A stretch of DNA of 64,000 nt from Haloarchaeobius iranensis (GTDB lineage Archaea; Halobacteriota; Halobacteria; Halobacteriales; Natrialbaceae): positions 186,001 to 250,000 of the forward strand of contig NZ_FNIA01000004.1 of NCBI RefSeq assembly GCF_900103505.1, written 5' to 3'. Shown here piece by piece: positions 27,300-36,528 of the stretch. Position 1 is the stretch's first letter; each line of letters opens with the position of its first letter. The translations under genes and the position numbers were made by a program. The notes beneath the pieces are model-generated. The model made no database searches. It was not told the origin of the DNA and saw only the letters and a list, made by a program, of their open reading frames with translations.

Positions 27300-28780
27300 G
27301 ACAGCGTGTTTAACGGTTTTGATGGCTTTTTCGGTTGTAGATGGGTCTAATGGTCTAGCCAAGAAGATAATATTGTCCGAGTAAGGATAACTTCATGTCG
27401 ATATACACAGTAGGATGTGCTTCGAGAGAATCATAGCGTTATTATCCTCGAACGAACTCTGACTCCCTATGCGCCATCATCTCAGAAAAGCTCGCGAAAT
27501 ATATTCTGAGAAGGGGTTTCTCCAAGCGAGCAAGAGCGCTCTTCGGTATGTCCCAATCGAAATAAATAATTTCTACGTCAGACTCAAATATGGCCGTGGG
27601 GCTCGCGTTGCTGAGGAAGATTGGGATAATCTCATAATCCTCGATGGGTGCCGCTACGACATGTTCTCGGATCGAAACTATCTAGACGGAACTTTAGAAT
27701 CGAGAATCTCGTTGGGTTCAAGCAGCGAGGAATTTCTCGAACGAAATTTTGACTCTGGAACTTACTACAATACCGTGTACGTGAACGGCAACCCATATAT
27801 TCCGAAACTGGGACTTGATCAGGGAACGTTCCATGCAGTGGTCGATTGTCTTTCCGATTGGGACTCCAGCCTACAGACTCTGCCACCCGAAAGCGTCGTA
27901 GAGAACGCCCGAGAAGCGATGGTTGAGTTTCCAAATAAACGTTTGATAGTCCATTTTATGCAACCCCATACGCCCTTTATTGGTGAAGTTGGGAGAAGTA
28001 TCGCGGGCGGAGGTTGGACGATGGACCACGATATAAAAGAAGAGCCAGGTATCTGGAACCAACTTCAGAATGGTAAAGCTGATATTCCACTTGAGACTGT
28101 CTGGGAGGCATACAACGAAAATCTCGATCTCGTTTTGGCGGAAGTCGAAAGCCTACTGGGAGAGCTCGAAGGAAAAACCGTCATCACGGCAGACCACGGA
28201 AATCTTGTTGGCGAACGCCTCTCACCTATTCCTACACGGAGAAAATACGGACATCCATATGGAGTCCATGCACCCGAACTTGTCAAGGTTCCTTGGTTTG
28301 TCGTCGATGGAAACGAACGACGAAAGATTCAGTCGGATCCACCAGTAGAAACAGAAAGTATCTCTGGTGAGAAAGTCGATGCGAGACTCAAGGCACTTGG
28401 ATACCGTTGATTCAATGCGTTCACAGTTGAACATTTCGATGTCAAAAGTTCTTTTACAATAGTGAAGGATGGTTTCCTCGGAATTCACAGTCAAGAAATT
28501 AAAACGGAAAATCAAATCAGATGGTGTCAAACAGTCATTTATTTCAGCAGGTGACTTAATTACTCGGAAGAAGCTCGGCCGCCCAGTCTTTGATTGGCTT
28601 GTCCGCATTGGAATAATCAAGACGATCCCGAGAGGGAATCTTGAATCGAAGTCAGATGAAACATTACATATCTCTTATCAATCGGAACCGTATTTCGTAT
28701 CTGTAATCAATTGTGGAGTAGTACTTTCTGAGACAGGATTGGTCCTATCTGACCAGTCCGAAATCATCGAAGAGAGTGCT
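27300..28780. other. AT-rich island inside the glycan cluster
   Basis: Base composition drops sharply here. The line 28501-28560 has 20 G/C in 60 bases, while 28981-29040 has 41 in 60. The island covers one complete sulfatase-like gene and the first 100 or so codons of the next gene. The right boundary falls inside that coding sequence near 28780. This suggests DNA acquired from a lower-GC source and joined by recombination. No insertion sequence, direct repeat or tRNA marks its ends. Confidence 0.6.
27469..28410 (+). CDS. Alkaline-phosphatase-superfamily protein, paralogue 2
   Basis: This 313-residue protein is encoded by AT-rich DNA with codon use unlike its neighbours. It shares the metal-site segments LIILDGCRYDMF (Asp59) and TVITADHGNLVGE, the HFMQPHTPF segment, the candidate Ser86 (SSSEEF), and a C-terminus ending ALGYR. 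It is most like the gene at 30.9 kb (both have DWDNL-LD-CRYD). A TATA-like element (gttattatcc) lies about 28 nt before the ATG. It is probably a recently exchanged variant within the surface-glycan locus. The reaction is unknown. Confidence 0.76.
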   Translation: MRHHLRKAREIYSEKGFLQASKSALRYVPIEINNFYVRLKYGRGARVAEEDWDNLIILDGCRYDMFSDRNYLDGTLESRISLGSSSEEFLERNFDSGTYYNTVYVNGNPYIPKLGLDQGTFHAVVDCLSDWDSSLQTLPPESVVENAREAMVEFPNKRLIVHFMQPHTPFIGEVGRSIAGGGWTMDHDIKEEPGIWNQLQNGKADIPLETVWEAYNENLDLVLAEVESLLGELEGKTVITADHGNLVGERLSPIPTRRKYGHPYGVHAPELVKVPWFVVDGNERRKIQSDPPVETESISGEKVDARLKALGYR

Positions 28781-29608
28781 GCCGAGCCAACACAGGCCAT
28801 GCAGGCGATGATGGCGATGCTCTCCAGGGAGCTCTTCTTCGGCCAGTTCCCCCTGAAGGCACTCGTTCGAAAGACTGCTCCCGAAGCAGCTGGGTCGCTC
28901 GGAACCGCCGCACCGCTCATCCCCCGGTACCCGAACTACTACCACTGGATGGTCGAGACGGTCCCGAAAATCCGGTACCTCCGTCGGTTCGAGGAGTCCA
29001 CGGGCGAGAGCGTGACGCTGGTCATCCCCCAGGATTCCCCCCCGTTCGTGGGTGAGACGCTCCAGGCCCTCGACTGGCCGGAGTCGAGGATAGAACGTGC
29101 GACTGAGCCGGCGTACGCGGTGGAGAACCTCGTCGTCCCGTCGTTCCCCCAGCGCCGGGCTGCCGACTTCGAGTGGATACGGCGCCGGATTCTCGGTGAG
29201 AGTGCAACGTCACCCGAGGCGGACGCCAACAACGTCTACATCTCGCGGGCCGGGGCAGTCGAACGGCAGGTACTGAACGAGGATGCGGTGATGGAGATGC
29301 TATCGGACCACGGATTTGAGCGGTACAGGCTCGAAGACCGGCCCCTCATGCGGAACGCCCGGCTGTTCAGCGAGGCCGACATCGTGGTCGCCCCTCATGG
29401 CGCGGGAATCACCGACATCGTCTTCTCGACCGACTGTACCGTCATCGAGCTCTTCGGTGACAAGGTCAAACAGCCGTACGAGATACTGGCCTCGGTTCTC
29501 GACCTCGACTATCGAGCGGTCTACTGTGAGGCCGAGTCAGCAGACATTCGCGTCGACGTGGACGAGCTTGAGAAGGTGGTAGCGGCGGTCGAACGAGAGG
29601 ATCAGTAG
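28469..29608 (+). CDS. GT61-family glycosyltransferase, compositionally mosaic
   Basis: This 379-residue protein belongs to GT61 (DUF563). The motif PNYYHWMVETVPKIRYLRRF lies near residue 155, and APHGAGITDIVFS near residue 310 is the usual C-terminal signature. GT61 enzymes transfer sugars such as xylose or GlcNAc. The first hundred or so residues (Lys/Ile/Ser-rich) are encoded by AT-rich DNA. From about 28780 the DNA becomes GC-rich and the residues become Arg/Ala/Glu-rich. The frame is intact across the junction, so the gene looks like a recombinant that is still functional. Confidence 0.82.
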   Translation: MVSSEFTVKKLKRKIKSDGVKQSFISAGDLITRKKLGRPVFDWLVRIGIIKTIPRGNLESKSDETLHISYQSEPYFVSVINCGVVLSETGLVLSDQSEIIEESAAEPTQAMQAMMAMLSRELFFGQFPLKALVRKTAPEAAGSLGTAAPLIPRYPNYYHWMVETVPKIRYLRRFEESTGESVTLVIPQDSPPFVGETLQALDWPESRIERATEPAYAVENLVVPSFPQRRAADFEWIRRRILGESATSPEADANNVYISRAGAVERQVLNEDAVMEMLSDHGFERYRLEDRPLMRNARLFSEADIVVAPHGAGITDIVFSTDCTVIELFGDKVKQPYEILASVLDLDYRAVYCEAESADIRVDVDELEKVVAAVEREDQ

Positions 29609-29778
29609 TTCGGTCCAGGTAGCGGGGAGACGCCGTGCCGGTCCGAGGACCGTCCTGGCAAATCGACGCTGCGTCATCGACAGTTCTGACGGTGGGCTGT
29701 CGAGTCCTCAGCCACATCGTCTTCGCGACGTGCGAGACTACGAACGATTTATACTCCTGAGAGGAGCATCAATGCTCA

Positions 29779-30792
29779 ATGAGCGACTCCGGTTCGACCG
29801 TGGACAAACTGCAGAAGGGTCTCCGAAACCCGTCACGGATTCTCGACAATATCGTCTTCGAGTATCTCTATCGAACGCCGGCCATCGCTGCAAACGGCGT
29901 CCGGACGATCGGGACCAACGTCTTCGACGAAGAGTGGGACCTGCTCATCGTACTCGACACCGCCCGGGTCGACGCGATGCAGGCCGTCGCAGACGAATAC
30001 GATTTCATCGGCGACGTCGACAGCATCTGGTCGGTTGGCGGTGCGTCGGCGGAGTGGCTCGCCCGGACGTTCGACGAGCAGCACGTGGACCAGATACGCG
30101 AGACAGCGTTCTTATCCGCACAGAGCCACATTCAGGAGATCCTGGATACGAAGGCACACGTCAACGACTCTCGGAGGCCACTCCCCTTCAAGACCCTCCG
30201 TCTGCTGCCGTCGGTCGACATCGACACGTTGGGGAAGGCAGAGTACCTGTTCAAGTTCGAGACCGTCGGTGAAGAGGGTCCCTACGGGCATACACGGGGG
30301 AACACGCCCCCGGAGTACGTCACCGACCGAGGGGTCGCAGTCGGTCGAGAACATGACTTCGAGCGACTCATCCTCCAGTACCACCAGCCCCACACCCCGT
30401 GGTTCTCACAGGCACTCGCGGAAGACCGCGAGCTTGAGTACCACGAATACGACTGGTGGAACTACTACTACGAAACGGGCGACCTCGAGAATATCTGGGA
30501 CGCCTACATGAGCGACTTGCGGTACGTGCTGGACGAGATCGAGGTTCTCCTCCAGAACGTCGACGCCGAGCGGGTCGTCATAACGTCCGACCACGGAGAG
30601 GCCTTCGGTGAGTACGGCGTCCTCGGCCACAACCTGGGAAGCCTCCACCCACAGGTCCGAAAGGTTCCGTGGGTGACGACGACCGCCGAGGACACCGGAA
30701 CCTACGAACCAACCGTCGAGGAGCCGACGAACGAGAAGATGGGCCGGGACGAACTCGACAACCAGCTGGAAGCGCTCGGCTACAAGGTGTGA
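29779..30792 (+). CDS. Alkaline-phosphatase-superfamily protein, paralogue 3
   Basis: This 337-residue protein is the close partner of paralogue 1, with the same length and the same TIGTNVFDEEWD block. Metal-site segments are LIVLDTARVDA (Asp60) and VITSDHGEAFGEYG. Candidate Ser90 is in GGASAEW. It ends ALGYKV. At the site of Cys62 in paralogue 1 it has Ala, so that Cys is not required. A TATA box (tttatac, 29748-29754) is centred 28 nt before the ATG, indicating a leaderless mRNA. Substrate unknown. Confidence 0.78.
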   Translation: MSDSGSTVDKLQKGLRNPSRILDNIVFEYLYRTPAIAANGVRTIGTNVFDEEWDLLIVLDTARVDAMQAVADEYDFIGDVDSIWSVGGASAEWLARTFDEQHVDQIRETAFLSAQSHIQEILDTKAHVNDSRRPLPFKTLRLLPSVDIDTLGKAEYLFKFETVGEEGPYGHTRGNTPPEYVTDRGVAVGREHDFERLILQYHQPHTPWFSQALAEDRELEYHEYDWWNYYYETGDLENIWDAYMSDLRYVLDEIEVLLQNVDAERVVITSDHGEAFGEYGVLGHNLGSLHPQVRKVPWVTTTAEDTGTYEPTVEEPTNEKMGRDELDNQLEALGYKV

Positions 30793-30886
30793 TGGGGGCG
30801 GGAGACGGACCCCACCGGCTCCGACAGGAAAGGAATTATCAGAAGGGTTTTGCTCGAACGTCACCAATCGAACCAGAACGCGCCCG

Positions 30887-31828
30887 ATGAAGAACCACTA
30901 CACGCTCGAGAACCTGCGGCGAGCAATCGGCAATCCTATCCTGTTCGGCCGTGAAGGTCTTCGACTAGCGAGTTGGCCGATACACCGGGGCTACGGACGG
31001 TATCTCGATCGGAAGTACGACGGCGGAATCGACGTCATGGAAGCGGACTGGGACAACCTGCTCGTCCTGGACGCGTGCCGGTACGACTACTTCGAGGAAC
31101 TGAACACCCTCCCGGGTGAGCTGCGCAGGGAGGTGTCGAAGGGGAAGAAGAGTTGGGACTTCATCCGTCACAACTTCGTTGGACGGGAGTTGCACGATAC
31201 GGTGTACGTCACCGCGAACCCGTTCTCGACCGACATCGAGGACGACACGTTCCACGACATCGACCATCTTCACATGAACCGCTGGGACGACGAGATAGGG
31301 ACCGTCCAGCCGGAGGACGTCGTCGATGCGGCGGTCGAAGCGAACGAGACGTATCCCGACAAGCGACTCGTCGTCCACTTCATGCAGCCGCACCGTCCGT
31401 ACATCGGTGAGATGGCAAACGAGCTCCGTCGGCGCGTCGACCTGCAGGGATACGGCGACCACGACGACGGGATCCAGATATGGGGAGCGGTGAAGCAGCG
31501 CGAGGTGTCGGTCGACGAGATACGGACGGCGTACAGGCAGAGCCTCCAGCTGGTGCTCGAGTCGGTCGAGGGGCTGCTGGAAGAACTCGACGGGAAATCC
31601 GTCGTCACGGCTGACCACGGGGAGATGCTCGGGGAACGGGTGCTCCCAGTAACGACCCGAGTGTGGGGACACATGGAGGGATTCAGCACCCCCACCCTCA
31701 GGGAGGTACCCTGGCTGACCATCGAGGCCGAGGCCAGACGCGACGTCGTCGCCGAGGAGCCGGTCGCCCAATCGAGTTTCGACGAGGACGCCGTTTCGGA
31801 CCGGCTCTCCGCACTCGGTTACAGGTGA
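30887..31828 (+). CDS. Alkaline-phosphatase-superfamily protein, paralogue 4
   Basis: This 313-residue protein pairs with paralogue 2, with LLVLDACRYDYF (Asp62), VVHFMQPHRPYIGE and SVVTADHGEMLGE. Candidate Ser89 is in KKSWDF. It ends SALGYR. It is GC-rich, unlike paralogue 2. The four proteins therefore form two subtypes interleaved along the cluster. The nearest TATA-like element (aattatcag, near 30834) lies about 50 nt upstream of the ATG. It may act with the flippase gene that follows. Confidence 0.77.
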   Translation: MKNHYTLENLRRAIGNPILFGREGLRLASWPIHRGYGRYLDRKYDGGIDVMEADWDNLLVLDACRYDYFEELNTLPGELRREVSKGKKSWDFIRHNFVGRELHDTVYVTANPFSTDIEDDTFHDIDHLHMNRWDDEIGTVQPEDVVDAAVEANETYPDKRLVVHFMQPHRPYIGEMANELRRRVDLQGYGDHDDGIQIWGAVKQREVSVDEIRTAYRQSLQLVLESVEGLLEELDGKSVVTADHGEMLGERVLPVTTRVWGHMEGFSTPTLREVPWLTIEAEARRDVVAEEPVAQSSFDEDAVSDRLSALGYR

Positions 31829-31942
31829 ACTCGGGCCCGGTTGCGCCTCGACCAGTCGCAGACGGGACACCGATGCGAACGACAACAGAAGGATTATGAC
31901 CGTCACGATTCCAACTGCCCGTACCCCCGCCCTCCCAGTACG

Positions 31943-33397
31943 ATGAACCTCGGTCAAACCTCCGTCGTCTACTTCATCTCTCGAATCGTCGCGACCGCGT
32001 TCGGGTTCCTCTCGACGATCTACCTGGCCCGGATTCTCGGTGCGGACGTGCTTGGCGTCTACTACCTGGTCGTCGGTCTCGTCGCGTGGCTCTCGATCGT
32101 CGGTCACGTCGGCTTCTCGAAGGCCATCTCCAAACGCATCAGCGAGGGCGTCGAGCAGGGCGAGTTCGTGGCGGCTGGTGCGTTCATCATCGCGGTGATG
32201 TTCGGGATTATCACCCTTGGCTTACTAGTCGCGCGGCCCTACGTCAACGACTACATCGGGACGTCTGCGACGGTGTACGTGGCACTCGTACTGTTTGCCA
32301 CACTTGCCAACTCGACGACGTCGTCGATGCTGACCGGGTTCGGGCTGGTCCACGTCGACGGTGTCCTCACGACGGTGAAGATCGGCCTGCGGAGCCTGTT
32401 CCAGATCGGTGCGGTCATGCTCGGGTTCAAACTCACCGGGCTATTCCTGGGCTATCTGGGTGGTTATCTGGTCGCCATCGGGATCGGTCTCTACTTCGTG
32501 GTGCGTGGAGTCGAGCGCTTCTCGCTCCCGAGCAGGCGGCACTTCGAGAGCCTCGCTGGCTACGCGAAGTTCTCCTGGATCGGCAACCTCCGCTCGAAGA
32601 TGTTCAGCTTCACCGACATCCTCGTACTGGGGTTCTTCGTCCCGTCGTCACTGATCGGCATCTACTCCATTGCGTGGAACATCTCGGAGTTCCTCATCAT
32701 CTTCTCGGGGTCCATCAGCACGACGCTGTTCCCGAAGATAAGCGAGCTATCGGCCAACGAGGAGGTCGGTGCAGTCCGGAACCTCGTCGAGGACTCGCTG
32801 GCGTATGCCGGCCTGTTTCTGGTGCCCGGCATCGTCGGTGGTGCGATTCTCGGACGGCGCATCCTCCGCATTTACGGGGGGGAGTTCACGCAAGGGGCGA
32901 CGATACTGGTCATCCTCATCGTCGCGAACTTCGTCATGAGCTACCAGAACCAGATACTCAACACGCTGGACGCCATCAACAGACCGGACCTGTCCTTCCG
33001 GGTGAACGGCCTGTTTGCGGTTGCGAACCTCGTACTGAACGTCGCACTCATCCCGACGTTCGGCTGGCGCGGGGCCGCCGTCGCGACGACGCTTTCGGTG
33101 GCGGTCAGTCTCCTGCTCGGCTACTACTACCTCGATACAGTCATGACCTTCTCCGTCCCGTACGCAGAGTTCTCCCGTCAGTGGGCGGCGGCGCTCGTTA
33201 TGGGCGTCATCGTGTACCAAGGTCTCCAGTTCGAACGCTCGTTGGGTCTCCTGTCCCAGAACTTCGTCATCGTACTCGTGTTCGTCGGTCTCGGGGCCGG
33301 GGTGTACTTCGCTGTCTACCTCCTCCTCTCGGACCGCTTCCAGCGGACCGTCTCGGACAATCTTCCGTTCGAAGTGCCGTTGCTATCGAAACTCTGA
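31943..33397 (+). CDS. Oligosaccharide flippase (Wzx-like)
   Basis: This 484-residue membrane protein has about 12-14 helices and belongs to the polysaccharide/oligosaccharide exporter branch of the MOP superfamily. The N-terminus MNLGQTSVVYFISRIVATAFGFLS and the FLSTIYLARILGADVLG-type repeat are typical. It probably flips a lipid-linked glycan to the outer face, where AglB acts, a role proposed for AglR in Haloferax. The ATG at 31943 is chosen because the first helix begins right after it. The frame extends 34 polar residues further upstream. Confidence 0.87.
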   Translation: MNLGQTSVVYFISRIVATAFGFLSTIYLARILGADVLGVYYLVVGLVAWLSIVGHVGFSKAISKRISEGVEQGEFVAAGAFIIAVMFGIITLGLLVARPYVNDYIGTSATVYVALVLFATLANSTTSSMLTGFGLVHVDGVLTTVKIGLRSLFQIGAVMLGFKLTGLFLGYLGGYLVAIGIGLYFVVRGVERFSLPSRRHFESLAGYAKFSWIGNLRSKMFSFTDILVLGFFVPSSLIGIYSIAWNISEFLIIFSGSISTTLFPKISELSANEEVGAVRNLVEDSLAYAGLFLVPGIVGGAILGRRILRIYGGEFTQGATILVILIVANFVMSYQNQILNTLDAINRPDLSFRVNGLFAVANLVLNVALIPTFGWRGAAVATTLSVAVSLLLGYYYLDTVMTFSVPYAEFSRQWAAALVMGVIVYQGLQFERSLGLLSQNFVIVLVFVGLGAGVYFAVYLLLSDRFQRTVSDNLPFEVPLLSKL

Positions 33398-33452
33398 GTA
33401 AATCGACGGCAGAACGACAGCGACGGCGTTCCGGAGCGATGGGGGGATGGAA

Positions 33453-34649
33453 CTACCCGTCCACGTCCCGGAGCACCGCTTCTCCGGGCCTGCTCGTCGC
33501 ACCCGTCCCCATCGTCACACCGGCGTTCAGGCTCGAGTTGATCCCGGTCTTCGCGCCGTCCCCACACACAACGCCGAGCTTGCGCCGGCCAGTGTCCACC
33601 CGCTCGCCTTTCACGGTTAGCCGGACGTTCTCGTCGTCGTGCCTGAGATTGGCGACCTTCGTCCCCGCCCCGAAGTTCACATCGCGACCAAGCACCGAAT
33701 CACCCACGTAGGCATGATGCGCGACGTTCGTGCCGCGCATCAGGACCGAGTTCTTGACCTCCACCGCATTACCAACCCGAACATCCGGACCAACGACCGT
33801 CGCACCGCGAACGAAGCAGTTCGGGCCGACGTCCGCGCCAGACTGCACCACCACGGGGCCCTCGATGTACGCGCCGTCACGCACACGAGCCCCCTCCTCG
33901 ACGACGACCGGGCCCGACAACGTTGCACCGTCCTCGACCTCACCCTCGATTCGACCTTCCAGCCCCTCCAGTATCGTCTCCGTCGCCGAGAGCAGTTCCC
34001 AGGGCCGACCGACATCCAACCAGGGACCGTCGTACTCGACCACCGAGACCTCCTCGCCGTCGTCGAGCAGGTGCCCGATGGAGTCGGTGATCTCGTACTC
34101 GCCGCGCTCGCTCAGCTCGGTGCGGTCGATGGCGTCGAAGACGGACTCCTCGAACGCGTACAACCCCAAATTCGCGAGGTTCGACGGTGGCTCCTCGGGC
34201 TTCTCGACCAGTTCGGTGAGCCGGCCGTCGTCGTGGCTGACGACGCCGTAGTTCGACGGGTCCGGGACGGGCTTCGTCGCGACGGCCGTTCCACCGGCGT
34301 CAACCAGCCCGGCCACCAGTTCGTCGGTGACGACCACATCCCCGTTCAGCACGAGGAACCGCCCGTCGACAGCGTCCGCGGCCCGCCCAACGGCGTGTGC
34401 GGTCCCGAGCTGTTCGTCCTGCTCGACGTACTCGACGGGGAGTCCACGATACTCCTCGCCGACGAGGTCGCGGATGACCTCGTCGCGGTAGCCGACGACG
34501 AGCACGTAGCCGTCGACGTACGGTTCGGCCACATCCAGCACGCGTTCGACGAGCGGCGTCCCGGCGACCGGGAGCGTCGGCTTCGGCCGGTTCGCGGTCA
34601 GCGGTCGCATGCGGGTCCCTTCGCCGGCGGCGACGACGACCGCCTGCAT
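33453..34649 (-). CDS. glmU: Bifunctional sugar-1-phosphate nucleotidylyltransferase/acetyltransferase
   Basis: This 398-residue protein has an N-terminal nucleotidyltransferase domain (AVVVAAGEGTRMRPLTANRPKP, LVLNGDVVV, WLDVGRPW) and a C-terminal left-handed beta-helix of hexapeptide repeats (from about residue 240, e.g. GPVVVEEGARVRDGAYI). This is the archaeal GlmU-type design, which makes UDP-GlcNAc from GlcN-1-P through acetyl and uridylyl transfer. The aglF stop codon directly abuts its start with no gap, so both are cotranscribed. The exact sugar is inferred. Confidence 0.88.
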   Translation of the reverse strand: MQAVVVAAGEGTRMRPLTANRPKPTLPVAGTPLVERVLDVAEPYVDGYVLVVGYRDEVIRDLVGEEYRGLPVEYVEQDEQLGTAHAVGRAADAVDGRFLVLNGDVVVTDELVAGLVDAGGTAVATKPVPDPSNYGVVSHDDGRLTELVEKPEEPPSNLANLGLYAFEESVFDAIDRTELSERGEYEITDSIGHLLDDGEEVSVVEYDGPWLDVGRPWELLSATETILEGLEGRIEGEVEDGATLSGPVVVEEGARVRDGAYIEGPVVVQSGADVGPNCFVRGATVVGPDVRVGNAVEVKNSVLMRGTNVAHHAYVGDSVLGRDVNFGAGTKVANLRHDDENVRLTVKGERVDTGRRKLGVVCGDGAKTGINSSLNAGVTMGTGATSRPGEAVLRDVDG

Positions 34650-35441
34650 CTATTCGGACCCGCTCCCGGCGGTGGCTTCCTCCGTGTCCTCGGCGTCGGC
34701 GGACGCGTCGCCGCTCTCGGCGGCGGTGTCCTCGGCCTGGAGCTTGCGCTCGGCGTCGTCGCGGTCCTCGGGGTAGCCGATGTCGGTGCGCCAGCCGTCG
34801 ATGCGGATGGCGTCGATGGTCCGCCCGCTCTTGATGAGCAGGTCGACCGCGTCGCTGATCTCGTACTCGCCGCGGTTCGACGGCTGGACGAGGTGGCAGG
34901 CGTGGAAGATGGCGGGCGAGAACGTGTAGAAGCCGGTCATCACGAGGTTCGACGGCGGGTCCTCGGGCTTCTCGACGACGTCGACGATCTCGCCGTACTT
35001 GTTGGTGTCACAGACGCCGTAGCGGCTCGCCTCCTCCCAGGGGACCTCCTCGACGAGGAAGGCGGCGTCGGCGCGGTCCTCGCGCTGGCGGCGCACGACG
35101 TCCTGGAGGTTCGCACGGAAGATGTTGTCGCCGAGGATGAGCATGAAGTCGTCGTCGATGTACTCCTCGACGGTCAGCAGCGCGTGGGCGAGGCCCTTCT
35201 GCTCGCGCTGGTGGGCGTACGTGATGGGGATGCCCTCGAACTCGTCGCCGTAGTGGCTGATTATCTTCTCCTTGAGGTAGCCGACGACGACGACGAACTC
35301 GTCGGCACCGAGGTCGCGCAGCTGTTCGAGGCAGTGCGTGATGATGGGCTTGCCGTTGACCTCGACCATCCCCTTCGGTTTGTCGTCGGTCAGCGGTCGC
35401 AGACGGGTCCCTTTCCCGGCCGCGAGTACGACTGCTTTCAT
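34650..35441 (-). CDS. aglF: UTP-glucose-1-phosphate uridylyltransferase AglF
   Basis: This 263-residue nucleotidyltransferase has the signature KAVVLAAGKGTRLRPLTDDKPKGM, the metal-site segment MLILGDNIF, and GWRTDIGYPEDRD. In Haloferax AglF makes UDP-glucose for the N-glycan pathway. AglM, at 39.3 kb here, then oxidises it to UDP-glucuronate. The ATG at 35441 follows a TATA-like element (aagtatttac) by about 29 nt. The long frame to 35999 runs antisense to aglJ and is rejected. The C-terminal 30 residues are a low-complexity acidic tail. Confidence 0.88.
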   Translation of the reverse strand: MKAVVLAAGKGTRLRPLTDDKPKGMVEVNGKPIITHCLEQLRDLGADEFVVVVGYLKEKIISHYGDEFEGIPITYAHQREQKGLAHALLTVEEYIDDDFMLILGDNIFRANLQDVVRRQREDRADAAFLVEEVPWEEASRYGVCDTNKYGEIVDVVEKPEDPPSNLVMTGFYTFSPAIFHACHLVQPSNRGEYEISDAVDLLIKSGRTIDAIRIDGWRTDIGYPEDRDDAERKLQAEDTAAESGDASADAEDTEEATAGSGSE

Positions 35442-35538
35442 ACCCACATATCGGCCGCCCCGGCTGTAAATACTTTTAGTCCTCGGGAGCCGCGGCCGAC
35501 AGCAACTCTTTTGCGGCCACCACGTCGAAGTCCGTGCG

Positions 35539-36501
35539 ATGGCCGAGACGGACGACGACGTCTGTGTGCTGGTGCCCACGTACAACGAGGCGGCGACCAT
35601 CGGCGAGGTCGTGTCGGGCCTGCGCGACGAGGGGTTCGACAACGTCCTCGTCGTCGACGGCCACTCGACCGACGGCACCCGCGATATCGCCGCCGAGCAC
35701 GGCGCACGCGTCGTCCTCCAGACGGGGAGCGGGCGCGGCTCCGGCAAGGGCGAGGCGGTCCGCGAGGGCGTCGAGCACAGCGACGCGGAGTACGTGCTGA
35801 TGCTGGACGGCGACGGCACGTACAAGCCCGAGGACGCCGAGGCGATGCTCGAACCGCTCCGCTCGGGCCGCGCGGAGCACGTCGTCGGCGACCGCTTCGC
35901 GGACATGGAGGCCGGCGCGATGACCCGGCTCAACCAGTTCGGCAACCGCGTCATCAACGCCGGGTTCCGACTCATCCACCGGCAGGACTTCGGCGACATC
36001 CTCTCGGGCTACCGGGCGTTCACGCGGGAGTCGTTCGAGCTGATGTCGCTCAGCGCGGAGGGGTTCGGTATCGAGACGGAGCTCGCCGTCGAGTGCGCGC
36101 GCCACAACATCACCACAGAGGTCGTCGACATCACCTACCTCGCGCGGCCCGACGGCTCGGAGACGAACCTCCGCCCGTTCCGCGACGGTGGTGGCATCCT
36201 GTTGACGCTGTACCTGCGTTCGAAGACCCACAATCCGCTGTTCTACTTCGGGACGGTCGGTGGCGTGGTCGGGACCACGGGTGTGTTCGTCGCCGCGTTC
36301 GTCGCCTACGACTGGTTCGTCAACAATGTCCCCCACGACGTGCTCGCGATGCTGGCGGGCGTTCTGTTGCTCGTCGGAGTCCAGCTCGCGATGTTCGGCG
36401 TGCTCGCGGACACCATGGTCGTCCTGCATCGCGAGCAGCGCGAGCGCCTCGAACGACTGACGGAGCGGCTGGACCTCGACGAACAGTACGACGACGACTG
36501 A
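35539..36501 (+). CDS. aglJ: Dolichyl-phosphate glycosyltransferase AglJ
   Basis: This 320-residue GT2 enzyme has VCVLVPTYNEAATIGEVV, the SGKGEAVREG loop and the DGDGTYKPED metal-binding motif. Two C-terminal membrane helices follow (roughly residues 230-260 and 270-300). AglJ loads the first sugar onto dolichol phosphate for S-layer N-glycosylation in Haloferax. The two-helix tail and the FGDILSGYRAFTRESFELMS segment fit that subgroup. It is divergent from aglF, which makes the UDP-sugar. Confidence 0.92.
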   Translation: MAETDDDVCVLVPTYNEAATIGEVVSGLRDEGFDNVLVVDGHSTDGTRDIAAEHGARVVLQTGSGRGSGKGEAVREGVEHSDAEYVLMLDGDGTYKPEDAEAMLEPLRSGRAEHVVGDRFADMEAGAMTRLNQFGNRVINAGFRLIHRQDFGDILSGYRAFTRESFELMSLSAEGFGIETELAVECARHNITTEVVDITYLARPDGSETNLRPFRDGGGILLTLYLRSKTHNPLFYFGTVGGVVGTTGVFVAAFVAYDWFVNNVPHDVLAMLAGVLLLVGVQLAMFGVLADTMVVLHREQRERLERLTERLDLDEQYDDD

Positions 36502-36528
36502 GAGCGGCGACCCACCAGTGCGGACGGG

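Noticed and set aside
26271-31828. Calling the four AP-superfamily proteins sulfatases
   Set aside because: None has the C/S-x-P-x-R signature needed for formylglycine formation, so only the superfamily is named.
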